A stretch of 44,729 bases of DNA from JBEHWX01 sp048498995 (GTDB lineage: Bacteria > Bacteroidota > Ignavibacteria > OLB7): the NCBI GenBank assembly GCA_048498995.1, contig JBEHWX010000045.1, positions 1 through 44,729 of the forward strand, in the 5' to 3' direction. The translations under genes were made by a program, and so were the position numbers. This document shows positions 42,701 to 44,729 of this stretch, piece after piece. The notes below the pieces were generated by a model that saw nothing but the letters and a program-made list of their open reading frames with translations, was not told where the DNA came from and did not search any database. Position 1 is the stretch's first letter. Each line of letters begins with the position of its first letter.

Positions 42701-44508
42701 CCGACCGGAACATGACCGGACGCCTGATCGTCAGCGACATCCGCCGGACGCCGGAGGATACCGCCGTGCTGCAGGCCGATATCGACATCGCCTCCTTCCC
42801 GATCGATCTGGCCGTATCGCCGACCGGCGAGCGCTTCCCGAGCGATCGCCCGGTGAGCATCACGGCGCGGACGAACGATCTTCCGATCGCCTTCCTGGCC
42901 CCCTTCCTCCCCGGAGCGCAGGTGATGGCCGGCATCGCCGACGTGAACTTCACCGTCGGCGGCACGATGCCGAAGCTCGCCTTCAGCGGCACCGGCCAGG
43001 TCAACAACGCGAAGGTGCTCATCGAGGGGAACAACATCGTCTACTACGCCAACGCCCGGCTCTCCTTCCAGGATCAGACCCTGACGATCGAGCAGGCGGT
43101 GGTGCAGAACGATCCGCGCGACCTCGTCGGGGGCGTGGCCAACGTGCAGGGGAAGATCCAGTTCGACGGGTTCAGCATCTCCCGGCTCGATATCGAGGCG
43201 GAGACCAGCAGGCTTCTGGTGCTGAGCGATGCCACGCAGGCGGTGAACAACACGGTCTACGGCGACCTGGTGATCGGCACCGTCGGCGGCCCAATCAAAT
43301 TCTCCGGCCCGCTCGACCAGCCGAAGCTCGAGGGAGAGGTCCAGATCATCAACGGCAACCTCCGGTTCCCGGAGAACACGTCGACCTCCGAGAACACCAA
43401 CGTGGTGAAGTATATCGACTTCGCCACCTGGCAGCGGCGCGTCGAGCTCCCGTACGGTCCGCCCGGAGAGGACGTGGCCGACAGCACGGCCGCCGCGGGA
43501 ACCGACAGCCTCACGGCCGCGCGCACCGACAGCAGCTCCCTCTTGAGCGCCAGCGAGCAGCTGCTGCGCGAGATCGAGCGGACCTCGGGCCTGCAGACCG
43601 GCGGCGATCTCTCGCTGGCCGACAAGATCCTGTTCGACCTTTATATATCGGTGGCCGGACGCCTGTTCATCACGATGGACATCAGCCCGGTCGAGCAGCT
43701 CCTGGCCGAGATCGCCAACCAGGGGCGTCCGCTCCACCTGGTGCGCGGCAAGGACGGGGTCAACAAGCTCACCGGAACGCTGGCGGTGCTTCAGGGCTCG
43801 AAGTACAACTTCCTGAAGAGCTTCGATGCCTCCGGCACCCTCACCTTCCGGGAGAACATCAGCAACCCGGAGCTGAGCCTGACGGCCAACTACGACGGCA
43901 GGATCGTCAACCCGGACGGCTCGACCGGACAGGAGTTCCAGGTGACGGTGACGATCACCGGCACGAAGGAGACGCCGGTGGTCACCTTCAGCTACACGAT
44001 CGAGGGACGTCGCCCGACGATCACCGATCAGACGGAGCAGACCCGCAACGCGATCACGCTTCTGCTGTTCAACCGGACCTCGGACCAGCTCGCCTCGGGG
44101 AACGTGGTCGGCTCCACGGTGACCAACACCGTCGGCTCCACCGGCTCGCTGGCGGTGAGCCGCGTCCTGTCGGACATCTTCACCAGCTCGATCGGCTTCG
44201 TCCGGAGCGTCTCGCTCGACGTGGGGAACAACCGGCCGGGAGAGTTCGGCCGGACCCGACTGAACGTGGTGAGCCAGTTCGGGCGATTCGTGCTCCGCTA
44301 CGGCGGGGAGATCTCCTCCCCGTCCGACGGCATCATCGCCGTGGATCTGCCGCTGGCGGCGGTCTCGAACGTGGATCTGCTCCGGAACATCGTTCTGCAG
44401 ATCGAGCGGGAAGCCCGGACGCTGGAGACCGGCACCGGCAGCCCCGGCTCGGCGACGACCCAGGCGCAGACGTTCCGCTTCCGGATCCAGTACCGCGTCT
44501 CCTACTGA
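39745..44508 (+). CDS. tamB: TamB-like translocation and assembly module protein (DUF490)
   Basis: This 1587-aa protein is a TamB/AsmA-like envelope protein, thought to span the periplasm as a long beta-helical groove for outer-membrane assembly or lipid transport. It has one N-terminal membrane anchor (about residues 9-35, IKLTAKIAVFLIALLALGG), an N-terminal region starting GKVEVGEVTGDLFRGLRLHDVRL, a very long all-beta middle, and a C-terminal DUF490 domain. The latter includes LAVLQGSKYNFLKSFDASGTLTFREN, PVVTFSYTIEGRRPTITDQTEQ and a final aromatic-ending RFRIQYRVSY. The start is GTG 39745 with no clear ribosome binding site. No TamA/BamA-type gene is in the window. Confidence 0.92.
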   Translation: MYRSIYRVIKLTAKIAVFLIALLALGGVVIIGLTQVPSFRAWMVTRGLSALNGQLQGKVEVGEVTGDLFRGLRLHDVRLLAANTTLLTARVVDVKYQLLPLLRQRVIGAEAVIYSPDIRLIRNATDSSWNFEHITKPSTDSIKTPFNWTIDLASLDIRDAKVSLHDLTVPEVYDTVGHAVNYQHLDITEFNLALQAHIAPTSQSIWIQNLAFNVPRPDVRVVELSGNITLDTTGLSVLGLRLETDRTLMSMSGRVDSINFFQAGVAPMHQWRRYPVSIELDGDRVSTLELKRFIPAVAFLGGTPAIKLSAHGRYGDMAIRQLVLDLAHSHIAIEGRLKNLNVPDSLFIDARMSDSHLSYEDVPIYVPGLHIPNLAYLGPVTVRRASFTGPPQDFVSTVDISTAVGSAKGGAWLDVRGDRLKYNADLAVLHADLAPIVKDNSLKSDLTGRVLINGTGTSLDELDADVRALMDGSTIYDRSVRKLYFDGHVRDRGFVQVDTLMVAAGEKGAAPAVTPASLDELERILPHSLNQPMGSRNVPTAADRAELTSANSIAAGGWFDYRNRAIPRYSLRAQGRSFDPAWITQERAGTSRLSFVADVTGSGLAPDDLQGNANVRVLESVANGRQLPPFQAEVHLTREDRLNRTLKVVSDLADVEIGGRWRFETIIPSILQGFQGVADYIGRKASYRGESLLLGAETPFTEQIAANYALTLKNLEPLELFLGGARLRAEGEISGEISGTSQLLSISANGTLRNLLYQQDSMMIQLAATTLSIDLRNIAPNHIEDISSAEIVIRSDSTARYNDLSFAAPNATVTLDAGLLSFRGSTAVNGKVSVAVDGSVDATDERGYGIRLDTMIVAIPGGNQWRNVMPVSAVVSEGRVAIDTFMVQRIYLRRPAEIVSVSGALAGSKFEDVRLAVRQGSLRELPTFLEGDMSSTVQPLEGNLRLGEFRINGTLDAPLIDGELRIDSIAYSGAPIGNLQGSFHYADRNMTGRLIVSDIRRTPEDTAVLQADIDIASFPIDLAVSPTGERFPSDRPVSITARTNDLPIAFLAPFLPGAQVMAGIADVNFTVGGTMPKLAFSGTGQVNNAKVLIEGNNIVYYANARLSFQDQTLTIEQAVVQNDPRDLVGGVANVQGKIQFDGFSISRLDIEAETSRLLVLSDATQAVNNTVYGDLVIGTVGGPIKFSGPLDQPKLEGEVQIINGNLRFPENTSTSENTNVVKYIDFATWQRRVELPYGPPGEDVADSTAAAGTDSLTAARTDSSSLLSASEQLLREIERTSGLQTGGDLSLADKILFDLYISVAGRLFITMDISPVEQLLAEIANQGRPLHLVRGKDGVNKLTGTLAVLQGSKYNFLKSFDASGTLTFRENISNPELSLTANYDGRIVNPDGSTGQEFQVTVTITGTKETPVVTFSYTIEGRRPTITDQTEQTRNAITLLLFNRTSDQLASGNVVGSTVTNTVGSTGSLAVSRVLSDIFTSSIGFVRSVSLDVGNNRPGEFGRTRLNVVSQFGRFVLRYGGEISSPSDGIIAVDLPLAAVSNVDLLRNIVLQIEREARTLETGTGSPGSATTQAQTFRFRIQYRVSY

Positions 44509-44530
44509 CCGGTCCGGGAGCACCGGGTCC

Positions 44531-44729
44531 GAGAGGATCGCATCCGAGAGGATCGCATCCGAGAGGATCGCATCCGAGAGGATCGCATCCGAGAGGATCG
44601 CATCCGAGAGGATCGCATCCGAGAGGATCACATCCGAGAGGATCGCATCCGAGAGGATCGCATCCGAGAGGATCGCATCCGAGAGGATCGCATCCGAGAG
44701 GATCGCATCCGAGAGGATCGCATCCGAGA
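44531..44729. repeat. 15-bp tandem repeat array, about 13 copies, running off the window
   Basis: The unit GAGAGGATCGCATCC repeats head to tail from 44531, 22 nt after the tamB stop, to the last base of the window. All copies are identical except one G-to-A change at 44630. Because the unit is a multiple of three and contains no stop, all six frames stay open. On the minus strand one frame reads an AILSD pentapeptide. Perfect identity suggests recent slippage. Confidence 0.9.

Noticed and set aside
39733..44631. A very long open frame on the minus strand opposite tamB
   Set aside because: It is Arg/Glu/His-rich with no domain pattern and exactly mirrors tamB, whose plus-strand protein has a membrane anchor and DUF490 domain. 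High GC keeps antisense frames open.
44531..44729. Possible CRISPR array
   Set aside because: Units abut without spacers and are only 15 bp long; this is a simple tandem repeat.

Overview
The window is GC-rich and densely coded and comes from a diderm (Gram-negative) bacterium. Evidence for an outer membrane: two OmpA-family proteins, an 8-strand-type outer-membrane barrel, a TamB homologue and split heptose (LPS core) enzymes. The housekeeping sigma factor is the short, Bacteroidetes-like type (287 aa, no region 1.1), and several genes are preceded by TAnnTTTG-like boxes. With the high GC and this gene set, that points to the FCB group, most likely Gemmatimonadota. The phylum is an inference; nothing here is a taxonomic marker I can align.

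Layout. 190-6278 (+): an SDR/QueA-like gene pair, a YedA-type exporter, then an unknown membrane protein, a DinB-family protein, an outer-membrane barrel and an F420-reductase-like oxidoreductase, closed by a perfect 19-bp hairpin. 6580-7557 (-): a strange Arg/Asp-rich low-complexity protein, followed by about 950 bp without a recognisable gene. 8515-18806 (-): RNase R, a two-GAF protein with a ruined GGDEF motif, two related exported proteins, ndk, a rhodanese and sucD. 19252-21150 (+): PBP2 (mrdA). 21324-28853 (-): purA, a STAS protein, secF, secD, an iodotyrosine-deiodinase-like nitroreductase and pyk. 29085-34066 (-): two OmpA proteins carrying thrombospondin type-3 calcium repeats, then tmk. 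34302-44508 (+): a lipoprotein, a VapBC-like toxin-antitoxin pair, rpoD, the heptose kinase and adenylyltransferase genes, and tamB. The window ends inside a 15-bp tandem repeat array (about 13 copies).

Most of the window is core metabolism and envelope biogenesis: SecDF for export, PBP2 for cell shape, heptose enzymes for LPS, TamB for outer-membrane assembly, and OmpA proteins for tethering to peptidoglycan. There is no CRISPR array, insertion sequence, prophage, tRNA or rRNA that I can support. The observations most worth pursuing are: the FCB-type sigma factor with TAnnTTTG boxes and apparent leaderless starts; the nitroreductase that keeps the Glu-Tyr-Lys lid spacing of iodotyrosine deiodinase; the degenerate GGDEF receptor; the Arg/Asp-rich protein; the SDR/QueA-like pair; a terminator lying directly in front of the purA start; and the terminal repeat that is open in all six frames.
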